A stretch of 64,000 bases of DNA from Bidens hawaiensis (taxonomy: Eukaryota; Streptophyta; Magnoliopsida; Asterales; Asteraceae), in assembly GCA_021521415.1 (NCBI GenBank), contig JAIQDT010000304.1:558001-622000 (forward strand). Reading direction: 5' to 3'. Shown piece by piece: positions 1 to 11,046 of this stretch. The notes beneath the pieces were generated by a model. The model ran no database searches and was not told where the DNA came from. It was given only the letters and a program-made list of their open reading frames with translations. The translations under genes and the position numbers were made by a program. Each line of letters begins with the position of its first letter. Position 1 is the stretch's first letter.

Positions 1-1328
1 AAATGACGCTTAACACTTACTACATGTGTAGTCTTTCGGGAATTGCACCGAAACGCAAACGAGTTGACGCAAACGATTGGTGAATAAACTAAAAATGTCA
101 AAACAATAATTATGTGATAATTATGTGTTAGACTTATGTGTTATGTGATAACATTGTTATAAACGTTAACTCAATGTGCTAGAACTAGTTAATTAAGCTA
201 GAAATGTAACATTTGGAAGTTGAGGGACTAAAGTGTAACATGTTATTATTATTAATAACAATAAACCCTAACTCTCTCTTCTCCCTTTCACTCTACCCGA
301 CGGCAGCCCTCCCCTTCCCCTCTCTCGCGATCGGCAGCCTCACACACACACATATACACAAGATCTTTCAAGTTTGGTCGAAGATTAAGGTGCTAGGAAG
401 GTATAAACAACTATCCTATGCATTCTTCTTGCTTAATTTCGATTTTTAATGGGTTAATTGTGAACCCTAGGTTCCGAAAATTTTCATATATGGTGCTCAT
501 ATGATTTGTTTGATTAGATGATGTATTGATTGTGATTTGATAACTAGAATTGATGTTATCACATGTTAATTGTTTGTGTCTTTGATTTGAGTTCAAGAAA
601 AAACCCTAATCATGTATGTAATGTGTAATTGATGTGCATGGATAGTGATTATGGAGTCTAGAGAGTTATATGAACGGATTATAGTCTATAGATGGTTAAT
701 ATGTTGAGTTTTGTTGCAAACAATTTCTGGACAGATTGTGTTGTTGATGTTCAATTAACTGTAACGGGGTGTAAATGTGAAAATTGGTTGAGATTATTGA
801 TACTACAGTAAACTAGGTTGAGTCTAGTTTCTAAAGAATATAAATTTGCAATTTTTGAACATGTAAAAGTTAACTTTTATGATTTTACAAAAACGTTGTG
901 CAAAGCTGAGTTGTTAGACCTGCTGTTAGGTTGTTTTGTAAATATTATATCTCATGAACTACAAGGCCAAATGGGTTTGTTCCACTTCTGGAAGTTAACT
1001 TGTTGAGTTAAGAACTAAACCCAATTGGTCTTGCATTTGTTGGATTTTTCATTTAACGGAAATTTCAAATAACATTCTGTTGCGCATGAATTTGACTGTT
1101 ATGAGCTTGCTGTAATGTTTTGATCATTATGAGAAATCTATGTGGAATAAAAATAAAATAAAATATTTTCTAGAAACCTAACAAATGCATGCTTTTGTGA
1201 TGATTTTTGGTAAATTAATTGAGATGCTATGATCGGTGGAATAGTACAATCTTTCAAGTAGAATTTCTGTCTCGGTGAAACTAGCTGCTGAATTTTGTGA
1301 AAATGCATGAAACATGATAATTGCTAGT

Positions 1329-1521
1329 TAATTGTTATGATTTGACCAAATTTCCCCTGTGGGGAATACTTGCTATATAATTGTTATGTTTTGACCAAAT
1401 TGCCCCTGCGGGGAATACTTGCTAAATAGTTGTCGTGTTTTGACCAAATTGCCCTTGCGGGGAATCATTGCTAGTTAATTGTTAAGTGTGACCAAATTGC
1501 CCTTACGGGGAGTAATTGCTA
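1329..1521 (+). repeat. 49-bp tandem repeat inside LTR-B, 4 copies
   Basis: The motif GACCAAA followed by a small C-run/G-run hairpin (TGCCCCTGCGGGGAA type) starts at 1344, 1393, 1442 and 1490, so the period is 48-49 bp. The other LTR-B copy has five repeats, so copy number differs between the two LTRs. Confidence 0.9.
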
Positions 1522-1583
1522 GTGATGTACATTATTAATACATGACACGTAAATAATTGCTCACACATGTAATGTATCACGAA

Positions 1584-1588
1584 TGTAC
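1584..1588. other. Target-site duplication TGTAC, left side of element A
   Basis: TGTAC directly precedes the TG of the outer LTR at 1589 and is repeated at 15376-15380 directly after the CA at 15375. The empty site can be recognised in LTR-B copy 2 near 61085-61095. Confidence 0.93.
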
Positions 1589-1899
1589 TGTCACACCCCG
1601 GTCGTAATGGCGGAAAACCGAGGCGTGGCGACTAGGTCGTGATTGATTGAGCACAATAGTATAAAAGTCTAAATGCATAAACATAACCAAACTGTCAAAT
1701 ATTACATCATCCAGGTAACATGAAACAAATTGTTTTAATACAAAATATCAAGTTTCCAAACAACTCCTAGCCTAGCCTTCATCTCTCTAAGGCCTCTATC
1801 AGCTATTAGCTACTTCCTGCTTCATTTCCTGAAAACATGTAATAAAACGTCAACTACAAAAAGTAGATGAGTGAATTCATAGGTTAACTAATACTGTAG

Positions 1900-2014
1900 T
1901 GATAAGCCCTACACAAGCATACTAGGCTAAGTTGTAGGGGTTTATATATAGGGTGTACCATCGGCTAACCCACCACTCCTACAACTTATCCTACTATGCT
2001 TGGTATGCTTATCA
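1900..2014 (-). promoter_or_regulatory. LTR-A hairpin with TATA box in the loop
   Basis: Arms of about 37 nt are complementary with few mismatches; the inner 11 bp (TAAGTTGTAGG with CCTACAACTTA) are perfect. The 39-nt loop carries TTTATATATAGGGTG, which is a TATA box read on the minus strand (CTATATATAAA). The same loop, with different arms, occurs three times in the 3'UTR of the internal gypsy sequence. Confidence 0.75.
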
Positions 2015-2223
2015 TCTCAACTGAATCTGCAAGAGTTTCGTATAAAGATTTCAATTATTGTTTCCATGCATGCAGGAGGAAACGGTATCAAGGATATATG
2101 TATAAGATACCCAAGAATCATATGTAACCATGCCATGATGAAAAATGATAATGATGCATAATGATCACACAAGACCTGACATCGACCCCACACAAGACCA
2201 CACTATGCTACTTGATTTCCTTG

Positions 2224-2461
2224 ATGGTAACCCAAATCGATCACTTTGGGTACCATGAGAGAATTCTAAAGCGTACTTTAGTATCTCTTGGATTTCCTAA
2301 TCGATCACTTAGGAGATCCTTCGGATCCTTAATCGAACACTTAAGAGATCCTTCGGATTCTTAATCGAACACTTAAGAACCCCATAGGTCACGTGTATTC
2401 TAAATCGATCACTTTAGAATCCCACATCTAGTGACGACCTGTCTACCAATCGACCACTTGG
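2224..2461 (-). repeat. Six small hairpins with constant loop and variable arms
   Basis: Hairpins lie at 2224-2256, 2290-2319, 2323-2351, 2358-2379, 2397-2420 and 2446-2461. Each has the core TCGATCAC, TCGAACAC or TCGACCAC between arms that differ between copies but pair with each other, for example ACCCAAA/TTTGGGT, TCCTAA/TTAGGA, TTCTTAA/TTAAGAA and ATTCTAAA/TTTAGAAT. They lie a few hundred bases upstream of the TATA box in LTR sense. The same set recurs in the other LTR-A copies (about 4713-4950, 6100-6335 and 13545-13785). Confidence 0.85.
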
Positions 2462-3022
2462 AGATCAAACCTATGCACTATTGTGACCTATATTGCCACT
2501 GTTCACACGATCACAAGACTGACCAATGAATAATGTGTTTTCATGATAAAGTATAACGGGTACATGACTTTGATTTCCAAACGTCCAATGTTCCCTAAAC
2601 GCTGAGTGATTCCCATATTTACTCCTGAATATTTGATTATGCATACACAACTTCCGAGAAAGTTAAGGTACGCGTAACCTGCCATGATTACTTGTTTTCC
2701 CAATGTTCATTGTTTGCAAAAGATTTGTCAAGTGTTTATGATAAGTAATGTTTGAATAAATGTGTTTTGTCAAAACGTGTACATTTACCATGTTTTCACC
2801 CCCAATGATTTGAAAGGCTTTAAAAGAAAAATGGGGGCTATGAACTCACCTTGTTGACTAGGTGTGGTTGCTAGGGCGGTCGGGTGCTGTCAAACGTCGA
2901 TCCTCTAAGTCTAGACAAGGACATAATAAGTTAACAACGCAGTTTAAGTCTAAGAGTGTAAGCCTTACACGATCTCGAGCAAAAACTAGGTTTTAAAGAC
3001 GAAACAGCTTGGTTCTGACCTG

Positions 3023-3270
3023 ATTCGATCGAATAGGAACACATTCGATCGAATCGAAACACATTCGATCGAATAGACACTCATTCGATCGAATAGACAG
3101 ACGTTCGATCGAATAGACACTCATTCGATCGAATGAGTTGGAGACCATTCGGTTGCTTTCCTATTCGGTCGACTGGACTGGTTCGATCGACACATTCGAT
3201 CGAATGAACTGATTCGATCGACTGGTTCGATCGACTGGACTGATTCGATCGACTGGTTCGATCGAATGAG
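3023..3270 (-). repeat. Array of the palindrome TTCGATCGAA in U3 of LTR-A
   Basis: Twelve TTCGATCG cores, most of them the full palindrome ATTCGATCGAAT, occur in about 250 bp at roughly 20-bp spacing. Copies recur at 5512-5760 and 14344-14591. The position in U3 and the near one-helical-turn multiples suggest a bank of protein-binding sites, but this is inference. Confidence 0.85.
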
Positions 3271-3823
3271 TCTGATTCGACTCCTTCAAGCTGGGCGACG
3301 GAGATACCCACGGGTTTTCCAGATTTTCCAGATTTTTGACCCAAAATCGAAGTTTTTGACATGGAAATGCTCGGGATTGAAAGGGGTATCGATTCCTAGT
3401 ACTTTTAAACACAAAAGCTTGCATTTTGACACCAAAAATGACGGTTTTTGACCAAGAACACACTTGACACAAAAGTCGGAGTTTTTGCTCGATTCGGGGC
3501 GGGTTTTGGTTGTAAAAACGTATGATTTTCAAGAAGATCTTACCGACAACAACGATAAACAGATTGGTGGACTCGAATCTTAGATTGGATGACTTTCTCT
3601 CACTACTCTCTCTCTAGAAGTGGGAGTGTTTGGGTGGGAAGTGTTGGTGGAAATGAAAGAGATGGTGTAAGAATACTTGATTTTCCGCTTAAATACTCGG
3701 GTGACTCGGGTTCGGGTTTAGGCTACCGACGGGTCAAGACTAGTCGAGTTCATAAGTTTTTAAACAAACTAAAACTTTTTCAGCAAAACTTTTATAAACC
3801 ATTTTCCGAATAATTATTTAAAA

Positions 3824-3856
<33 letters not shown>

Positions 3857-4054
3857 AGAACATTTTATTTTTCAAAAGCATAAAAATTAATATTTTCCAG
3901 GCGTAAATGTCGTTTTATAAAATAAACATTTCAAATGATAAAAGCAGATTTCTCCAATGATATGGGTTCCGAACTTATCGTCCAGAACCCCAAAGTGTAT
4001 AGTTTCCGATGATTCCTTGATTTTTGTCTACCAGTCAAATTCCAGGGCGTTACA

Positions 4055-4077
4055 TCCTCCCCAACTTAGGGGAATTT
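4055..4077 (-). other. Polypurine tract of composite element A, minus strand
   Basis: Read on the minus strand, the segment is AAATTCCCC, then TAAG, then TTGGGGAGGA, directly followed by the LTR start TGTAACGCCC at 4054. A G-rich tract immediately before an LTR is the plus-strand primer of gypsy elements. On its other side it abuts the U5 end (TGTGACA) of a partial LTR-A instead of 3'UTR sequence, which is abnormal. Confidence 0.85.
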
Positions 4078-5781
4078 TGTCACACCCCGGTCGTAATGGC
4101 GGAAAACCGAGGCGTGGCGACTAGGTCGTGATTGATTGAGCACAATAGTATAAAAGTCTAAATGCATAAACATAACCAAACTGTCAAATATTACATCATC
4201 CAGGTAACATGAAACAAATTGTTTTAATACAAAATATCAAGTTTCCAAACAACTCCTAGCCTAGCCTTCATCTCTCTAAGGCCTCTATCAGCTATTAGCT
4301 ACTTCCTGCTTCATTTCCTGAAAACATGTAATAAAACGTCAACTACAAAAAGTAGATGAGTGAATTCATAGGTTAACTAATACTGTAGTGATAAGCCCTA
4401 CACAAGCATACTAGGCTAAGTTGTAGGGGTTTATATATAGGGTGTACCATCGGCTAACCCACCACTCCTACAACTTATCCTACTATGCTTGGTATGCTTA
4501 TCATCTCAACTGAATCTGCAAGAGTTTCGTATAAAGATTTCAATTATTGTTTCCATGCATGCAGGAGGAAACGGTATCAAGGATATATGTATAAGATACC
4601 CAAGAATCATATGTAACCATGCCATGATGAAAAATGATAATGATGCATAATGATCACACAAGACCTGACATCGACCCCACACAAGACCACACTATGCTAC
4701 TTGATTTCCTTGATGGTAACCCAAATCGATCACTTTGGGTACCATGAGAGAATTCTAAAGCGTACTTTAGTATCTCTTGGATTTCCTAATCGATCACTTA
4801 GGAGATCCTTCGGATCCTTAATCGAACACTTAAGAGATCCTTCGGATTCTTAATCGAACACTTAAGAACCCCATAGGTCACGTGTATTCTAAATCGATCA
4901 CTTTAGAATCCCACATCTAGTGACGGCCTGTCTACCAATCGACCACTTGGAGATCAAACCTATGCACTATTGTGACCTATATTGCCACTGTTCACACGAT
5001 CACAAGACTGACCAATGAATAATGTGTTTTCATGATAAAGTATAACGGGTACATGACTTTGATTTCCAAACGTCCAATGTTCCCTAAACGCTGAGTGATT
5101 CCCATATTTACTCCTGAATATTTGATTATGCATACACAACTTCCGAGAAAGTTAAGGTACGCGTAACCTGCCATGATTACTTGTTTTCCCAATGTTCATT
5201 GTTTGCAAAAGATTTGTCAAGTGTTTATGATAAGTAATGTTTGAATAAATGTGTTTTGTCAAAACGTGTACATTTACCATGTTTTCACCCCCAATGATTT
5301 GAAAGGCTTTAAAAGAAAAATGGGGGCTATGAACTCACCTTGTTGACTAGGTGTGGTTGCTAGGGCGGTCGGGTGCTGTCAAACGTCGATCCTCTAAGTC
5401 TAGACAAGGACATAATAAGTTAACAACGCAGTTTAAGTCTAAGAGTGTAAGCCTTACACGATCTCGAGCAAAAACTAGGTTTTAAAGACGAAACAGCTTG
5501 GTTCTGACCTGATTCGATCGAATAGGAACACATTCGATCGAATCGAAACACATTCGATCGAATAGACACTCATTCGATCGAATAGACAGACGTTCGATCG
5601 AATAGACACTCATTCGATCGAATGAGTTGGAGACCATTCGGTTGCTTTCCTATTCGGTCGACTGGACTGGTTCGATCGACACATTCGATCGAATGAACTG
5701 ATTCGATCGACTGGTTCGATCGACTGGACTGATTCGATCGACTGGTTCGATCGAATGAGTCTGATTCGACTCCTTCAAGCT
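4078..5781 (-). repeat. Partial LTR-A (U5-side 1.7 kb), minus orientation
   Basis: This is a near-identical copy of 1589-3293, starting at the LTR terminus TGTCACACC next to AATTT (4073-4077). It ends abruptly just past the palindrome array at AAGCT, where the sequence switches to the opposite orientation with a 1-nt overlap. The hairpin (4389-4503) and the TTCGATCGAA array (5512-5760) are present. Confidence 0.9.
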
Positions 5782-6973
5782 ACACGTTTTGACAAAACAC
5801 ATTTATTCAAACATTACTTATCATAAACACTTGACAAATCTTTTGCAAACAATGAACATTGGGAAAACAAGTAATCATGGCAGGTTACGCGTACCTTAAC
5901 TTTCTCGGAAGTTGTGTATGCATAATCAAATATTCAGGAGTAAATATGGGAATCACTCAGCGTTTAGGGAACATTGGACGTTTGGAAATCAAAGTCATGT
6001 ACCCGTTATACTTTATCATGAAAACACATTATTCATTGGTCAGTCTTGTGATCGTGTGAACAGTGGCAATATAGGTCACAATAGTGCATAGGTTTGATCT
6101 CCAAGTGGTCGATTGGTAGACAGGCCGTCACTAGATGTGGGATTCTAAAGTGATCGATTTAGAATACACGTGACCTATGGGGTTCTTAAGTGTTCGATTA
6201 AGAATCCGAAGGATCTCTTAAGTGTTCGATTAAGGATCCGAAGGATCTCCTAAGTGATCGATTAGGAAATCCAAGAGATACTAAAGTACGCTTTAGAATT
6301 CTCTCATGGTACCCAAAGTGATCGATTTGGGTTACCATCAAGGAAATCAAGTAGCATAGTGTGGTCTTGTGTGGGGTCGATGTCAGGTCTTGTGTGATCA
6401 TTATGCATCATTATCATTTTTCATCATGGCATGGTTACATATGATTCTTGGGTATCTTATACATATATCCTTGATACCGTTTCCTCCTGCATGCATGGAA
6501 ACAATAATTGAAATCTTTATACGAAACTCTTGCAGATTCAGTTGAGATGATAAGCATACCAAGCATAGTAGGATAAGTTGTAGGAGTGGTGGGTTAGCCG
6601 ATGGTACACCCTATATATAAACCCCTACAACTTAGCCTAGTATGCTTGTGTAGGGCTTATCACTACAGTATTAGTTAACCTATGAATTCACTCATCTACT
6701 TTTTGTAGTTGACGTTTTATTACATGTTTTCAGGAAATGAAGCAGGAAGTAGCTAATAGCTGATAGAGGCCTTAGAGAGATGAAGGCTAGGCTAGGAGTT
6801 GTTTGGAAACTTGATATTTTGTATTAAAACAATTTGTTTCATGTTACCTGGATGATGTAATATTTGACAGTTTGGTTATGTTTATGCATTTAGACTTTTA
6901 TACTATTGTGCTCAATCAATCACGACCTAGTCGCCACGCCTCGGTTTTCCGCCATTACGACCGGGGTGTGACA
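5782..6973 (+). repeat. Partial LTR-A (U5-side 1.2 kb), plus orientation
   Basis: It is the reverse complement of about 4078-5268, so 4078-6973 forms a large fold-back with arms of 1.2 kb around an unpaired 0.5 kb. It ends GGGGTGTGACA at 6973 and is followed by the PBS, so for the plus-strand gag-pol it is the U5 end of a truncated 5' LTR. The TATA box is kept (6611-6620), so it might still promote transcription. Confidence 0.9.
6548..6662 (+). promoter_or_regulatory. TATA-box hairpin of the plus-oriented LTR-A fragment
   Basis: This is the 115-nt stem-loop described for the other LTR-A copies, here in sense for gag-pol. CTATATATAA lies at 6611-6620, so a start site would fall near 6640-6650, inside the 3' arm, with a leader of about 565 nt before the ATG at 7213. 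Confidence 0.7.
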
Positions 6974-6976
6974 GAT

Positions 6977-6989
6977 TGGTATCAGAGCC
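6977..6989 (+). other. Primer-binding site, initiator tRNA-Met type
   Basis: TGGTATCAGAGCC lies 3 nt after the LTR end at 6973. It is complementary to the 3' end of initiator tRNA-Met, the usual primer of plant gypsy elements, and the flanking sequence (ATGGTTATAGGGAATTAGG) is the typical leader of this family. Confidence 0.93.
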
Positions 6990-7212
6990 AATGGTTATAG
7001 GGAATTAGGAAACCGACCTAGACTATAACCTAGGACCCTTAACTCTAGATAATTCATGCATCACTATCACACGCCCACACTTATGTGCTTGCTATGTGCT
7101 TATGTGCTGCATCTTTAATTGTGTCTATCGTAGCGATGTATTCTTTGGCTATTCCTTATCCTGTTATTCTTATTCCCGGTATCATTCTTGCGCGTTCTTT
7201 TTCTTTTTCAGA

Positions 7213-10200
7213 ATGCCTCCTCGTCGCTCGTCCGTTAATGCTGACCCTGCTGACCTCGCTGCCATCATAGCGCAGCAAATTGCAGCAGTTCTTCCGGGTC
7301 TGGTTAACAACCTAAGGCAAGAAGGAACCTCGGGTGCGCCACAAGCCCCAGAACCGAATCCTACTCTTCAGGCCGACAGGCTCTATAAGGCTTTTACTAA
7401 CACTGGGCCTACGAGCTTTAATGGATCCGAGGGAGCTGCTGGTCTTCTCCAGTGGTTCGAGAAAGTCGAAGCTTCATTCAACATGTGCTCTTGCCCGGAT
7501 GAACTCAGGGTCAAATTCGCGGCGAGTATGTTCCACAAACGGGCTCTCACGTGGTGGAATATCGAGATTAGAACCAGGGGGCGAGACGCGGTCTTAGCCT
7601 TGCCCTGGGCCGAGTTTGTTGAGCTAGTCACGCAGGAGTTCGTTCCGAGAACCGAACTCCAGAAATTGGAGGCTGAGTTTAGGGCGCACTCGATGAAGGG
7701 CGCCGATCACATGAAGTACACGGAGAGATTTCATGAACTCTCCCTATTGGTGCCCCACATGGTTACCCCAGCTTCACGCGCTGTCGAGCAATACATCAGC
7801 GGTCTTCCGGACTCTATGAGGGGCATTGCGGTTGCAGTTGACCCCACTACACTTAAGGCAGTGATCGATCTCACTGCCCGTTTGACCAGGGAACAGCTCA
7901 GGTCCGGTGTTTTGCATCAGGATAAGGGCAAATCTTCCGATGGGAAAGCGAAAAAGGGGAACAATAGGAAGCGGAAAGCGACCTACTTAACTGCGATCAC
8001 TGGTGCTACGCCTATCAACTCCATGGCCCCCGTTTCAGCCGCAACAGTTCAGGGAAGACCGAGAAAGGAATATACTGGGCCGCATCCCAAGTGCAACTTA
8101 TGTTCTTATCATCACCCAACAAGTGAGTTGTGCCGCAAGTGCACAAATTGTGGACGATTCGGACACCTGGTGGAGCGCTGCAGGAGTCCTGGCAACCAAT
8201 TGGCTGTGGGGAATGCTAACCCTCAGCCTAACCCTGCTCGAGGCTGCTTCGAGTGTGGCGCGATGGACCATTACAGAAATCGATGCCCTCGCGTCACCAA
8301 CGTTCCTCCGGCTCGCGGGAGGGCCTTCACCATTGGAGCTGCCGAAGCACGCCAAAACCCCGATGTTATTACTGGTACGTTTACTCTTAACAACAATTGG
8401 GTGTCTGTCCTATTTGATACAGGAGCTGATAGGAGTTTTGTCTCTTGCGAATTGGTTCCTTTGCTGAAATTAAAAATTTCCGAGTTGGAACCTGCCTTGG
8501 TTGTTGAACTTGCTAGTGGAGAGTCCACACAAGTGAGGTCTGTCATTCGATATTGCACCCTTACTCTTGTCACCACATCGTTCAGTATTGACCTTATACC
8601 TTTTCGTCTTGGAAGCTTCGATCTAGTTGTGGGAATGGACTGGCTGTCTAGCAATCGCGCGGAAGTAATCTGCGCCGAGAAACTTATTCGTATCCCTCTG
8701 TCTTCTGGTGAAATTCTAACCATTCAAGGGGATAGGTCGGGTGGATGCCTAAGAATCGTTTCTTGCTTAAAAGCCAGTCGGTACCTTCAAAAGAAGTATC
8801 CCGCATTTCTAGCCCGTGTTACTCTCAAGGAATCCAAAGTCAAGAGACTGCAGGACTTCCCTGTCGTGCGTGAATTTTCTGATGTTTTTCCCGATGAGCT
8901 GCCTGGACTTCCTCCTAGCAGGCAGGTGGAATTTCGTATCGATCTTATTCCTGGTGCTCTCCCTGTTGCTAAGTCTCCTTATCGTCTAGCTCCGCTGGAA
9001 CTTCAAGAATTATCGAATCAGCTTCAAGAACTTCTTGGCAAGGGATTCATTCGCCCTAGCTCGTCTCCATGGGGAGCCCCAGTACTCTTCGTCAAAAAGA
9101 AGGATGGGACTTTCCGTATGTGCATTGACTATCGGGAGCTTAATAAACTGACCATCAAAAACCGGTACCCGTTACCGAGAATTGATGATCTCTTTGATCA
9201 GCTTCAGGGTGCTACGTTTTTCTCTAAGATCGATCTGCGTTCTGGTTACCATCAATTGCGTGTTCTGGAAGAGGATATCCCGAAAACTGCGTTCCGAACT
9301 CGTTACGGTCATTACGAGTTCATGGTTATGCCTTTTGGAATGACCAATGCCCCCGCCATTTTCATGGATCTGATGAATCGCGTTTGCCGTCCATATCTCG
9401 ACCAGTTTGTCATTGTTTTCATAGACGATATTCTCATTTATTCTCGTTCGAGGACCGATCATGAGCTTCATCTCAGGCTTATTTTGGAGCTTCTCAGGAA
9501 GGAACAACTATATGCCAAGCTCTCCAAGTGCGAATTTTGGCTAAAGGAAGTTCAATTCTTGGGACATGTTATCAATGTCGACGGCATACACGTCGACCCT
9601 GCCAAGGTAGAAGCCATCAGAAATTGGGTAGCGCCTAAAACACCTACCGAAATCCGTTCATTTCTTGGATTGGCTGGTTACTACCGCCGATTTATCTCAA
9701 ACTTCTCCAGGATTGCCTTGCCTTTGACCACTCTGACTCAGAAGGGAGAACCCTTCGTGTGGGGACGAGATCAAGAGGAAGCCTTCCAAACTCTGAAGAA
9801 TAAACTTTGCCGTGCACCGATTCTATCGCTTCCGGAAGGTGACGATGACTTTACCGTTTATTGCGATGCTTCAAATCAAGGCCTCGGTTGCGTTTTAATG
9901 CAACGAGGGAAGGTCATCGCTTACGCTTCTCGACAACTCAAGGTGCACGAAAAGAACTACGCCACGCATGACCTCGAGTTGGGTGCTGTGGTGTTTGCCT
10001 TAAAAATCTGGAGACACTACCTGTACGGCACGAAGTGTGTCATCTATACCGACCACAAGAGCTTACAGCACATCCTCCATCAGAAAGAGTTGAACATGAG
10101 GCAGCGACGCTGGGTCGAACTTCTCAGCGATTACGATTGTGAAATCCGCTACCACCCGGGAAAGGCTAATGTGGTGGCTGACGCATTGAGTCGTAATGAA

Positions 10201-11046
10201 AGGACCCAGCTGCACTCTATTCGAATTCAATCCAATCTTCCCTCCTTAATTCGCGAAGCTCAGAATCAGGCGCTTGTGAATGGAGATCTCAAGGGCGTTT
10301 TGTCGTGTGGAGCCGAACAGAAATTCGAAACCAAGTTGGACGGCATCCTCTATTTTCTTGATCGAGCATGGATCCCAAACTCTGAGCCTCTTCGAACGCT
10401 TATTCTAAGTGAAGCCCACAAGTCCAGATACTCGATTCATCCCGGCAGCAGCAAAATGTATCAAGATCTTAAACCTCATTATTGGTGGCCCGGGATGAAG
10501 AAAGACATCGCTTTATACGTGATGAGATGTTTGACTTGTTCGCGAGTCAAGACAGAGCATCGAAGGCCGTCTGGGCTGCTTCAGCAACCTATTATTCCTC
10601 AGTGGAAGTGGGAAGAGTTAGCTATGGATTTCATCACCAAGCTACCGCGGACGCCTAACGGTCATGACTCAATTTGGGTTATTGTGGACATTCTAACTAA
10701 ATCCGCTCACTTTATCCCGGTTCGTGAGGACTACACTACGGAAAAGTTGGCGCGGATATACATTCGTGAGATCGTTTCCCGTCATGGTGTGCCTAAGGGC
10801 ATTACGTCTGATCGCGACAGCAGTTTTTCTTCCAGGTTCTGGAAATCTTTGCAAAAGGCCTTTGGGACAAGTGTGAAGCTTAGCTCTTCCTATCATCCAG
10901 AAACTGATGGGCAGAGCGAGAGGACCATACAAACCCTAGAGGACATGTTGAGAGCTTGTATCCTTGAATTCGGTAATAGTTGGGAAGCTCATCTGCCGCT
11001 GGCAGAATTTTCTTACAACAATAGTTACCACTCTTCTATTAAATGA
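7213..11046 (+). CDS. Ty3/gypsy gag-pol polyprotein, chromovirus (Tekay-like), main part
   Basis: The polyprotein supplies capsid, protease, RT, RNase H and integrase. I start it at the ATG at 7213 (MPPRRSS...), since the open frame from 7096 begins with an unlikely hydrophobic, Phe-rich stretch. Approximate residues from that start: gag with ALTWWN near 110; two CX2CX4HX4C knuckles near 309-322 and 344-357; protease DTGA near 401; RT with MPFGMTNAP near 705 and FIDDIL near 737; RNase H with YCDAS near 882 and YTDHKS near 945; integrase HHCC zinc finger from 1076 (HPG) to about 1112 (CLTC); DDE core with D near 1139, D near 1199 and E near 1236. All catalytic residues I looked for are present. 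The frame stops at a TGA (11044-11046) inside integrase and continues in another frame from 11043, consistent with loss of one A in an A run. TTTTTCTTTTTCAG just before the ATG resembles a 3' splice site. Confidence 0.93.
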   Translation: MPPRRSSVNADPADLAAIIAQQIAAVLPGLVNNLRQEGTSGAPQAPEPNPTLQADRLYKAFTNTGPTSFNGSEGAAGLLQWFEKVEASFNMCSCPDELRVKFAASMFHKRALTWWNIEIRTRGRDAVLALPWAEFVELVTQEFVPRTELQKLEAEFRAHSMKGADHMKYTERFHELSLLVPHMVTPASRAVEQYISGLPDSMRGIAVAVDPTTLKAVIDLTARLTREQLRSGVLHQDKGKSSDGKAKKGNNRKRKATYLTAITGATPINSMAPVSAATVQGRPRKEYTGPHPKCNLCSYHHPTSELCRKCTNCGRFGHLVERCRSPGNQLAVGNANPQPNPARGCFECGAMDHYRNRCPRVTNVPPARGRAFTIGAAEARQNPDVITGTFTLNNNWVSVLFDTGADRSFVSCELVPLLKLKISELEPALVVELASGESTQVRSVIRYCTLTLVTTSFSIDLIPFRLGSFDLVVGMDWLSSNRAEVICAEKLIRIPLSSGEILTIQGDRSGGCLRIVSCLKASRYLQKKYPAFLARVTLKESKVKRLQDFPVVREFSDVFPDELPGLPPSRQVEFRIDLIPGALPVAKSPYRLAPLELQELSNQLQELLGKGFIRPSSSPWGAPVLFVKKKDGTFRMCIDYRELNKLTIKNRYPLPRIDDLFDQLQGATFFSKIDLRSGYHQLRVLEEDIPKTAFRTRYGHYEFMVMPFGMTNAPAIFMDLMNRVCRPYLDQFVIVFIDDILIYSRSRTDHELHLRLILELLRKEQLYAKLSKCEFWLKEVQFLGHVINVDGIHVDPAKVEAIRNWVAPKTPTEIRSFLGLAGYYRRFISNFSRIALPLTTLTQKGEPFVWGRDQEEAFQTLKNKLCRAPILSLPEGDDDFTVYCDASNQGLGCVLMQRGKVIAYASRQLKVHEKNYATHDLELGAVVFALKIWRHYLYGTKCVIYTDHKSLQHILHQKELNMRQRRWVELLSDYDCEIRYHPGKANVVADALSRNERTQLHSIRIQSNLPSLIREAQNQALVNGDLKGVLSCGAEQKFETKLDGILYFLDRAWIPNSEPLRTLILSEAHKSRYSIHPGSSKMYQDLKPHYWWPGMKKDIALYVMRCLTCSRVKTEHRRPSGLLQQPIIPQWKWEELAMDFITKLPRTPNGHDSIWVIVDILTKSAHFIPVREDYTTEKLARIYIREIVSRHGVPKGITSDRDSSFSSRFWKSLQKAFGTSVKLSSSYHPETDGQSERTIQTLEDMLRACILEFGNSWEAHLPLAEFSYNNSYHSSIK

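Larger units (their letters stand above)
1..1588 (+). repeat. LTR-B copy 1, 5' portion (gypsy LTR cut by element A)
   Basis: This stretch aligns along its length with 59456-61090 and continues, after the insertion 1589-15375, at 15381. The uninterrupted copy at 59348-62100 ends in TGTGACA followed by a tRNA-Met PBS, which identifies the family as a gypsy LTR. About 107 bp of the left end lie outside the window. It holds a telo-box-like AAACCCTAAC at 262-271, a pyrimidine-rich leader (265-335) and a 49-bp tandem repeat (1329-1521). No gene is supported; the short open frames here are not conserved in the second copy. Confidence 0.9.
1589..4054 (-). repeat. LTR-A, full, minus orientation (3' LTR of composite element A)
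   Basis: It runs from TGTCACACC to GGGCGTTACA on the plus strand, which on the minus strand is a TG...CA LTR starting TGTAACGCCC and ending GGTGTGACA. It contains a 115-nt hairpin with the TATA box (1900-2014), six small variable-arm hairpins (2224-2461), an array of the palindrome TTCGATCGAA (3023-3270) and a T27 run (3826-3852; A27 in the sense strand). If the TATA box is used, U3 is about 2.1 kb and R plus U5 about 0.3 kb. The open frames inside recur in every LTR-A copy and show no protein signature. Confidence 0.93.

Noticed and set aside
213..449. Possible small host gene at the left edge
   Set aside because: It lies within LTR-B; the matching frame is not kept in copy 2.
2161..2703. 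67- and 66-codon frames present several times in the window
   Set aside because: They are inside LTR-A and repeated only because the LTR is repeated. They overlap the mini-hairpins and look non-coding.
3081..3532. 93- and 123-codon minus-strand frames rich in DRTS/SNQS repeats
   Set aside because: They translate the TTCGATCGAA palindrome array in LTR-A and recur identically in each LTR copy. There is no protein signature; they are repeat artefacts.
7096..7212. Upstream extension of gag-pol as a signal peptide
   Set aside because: The extension is unlike any gag N-terminus. The ATG at 7213 directly follows a pyrimidine tract plus CAG and begins with a gag-like sequence.
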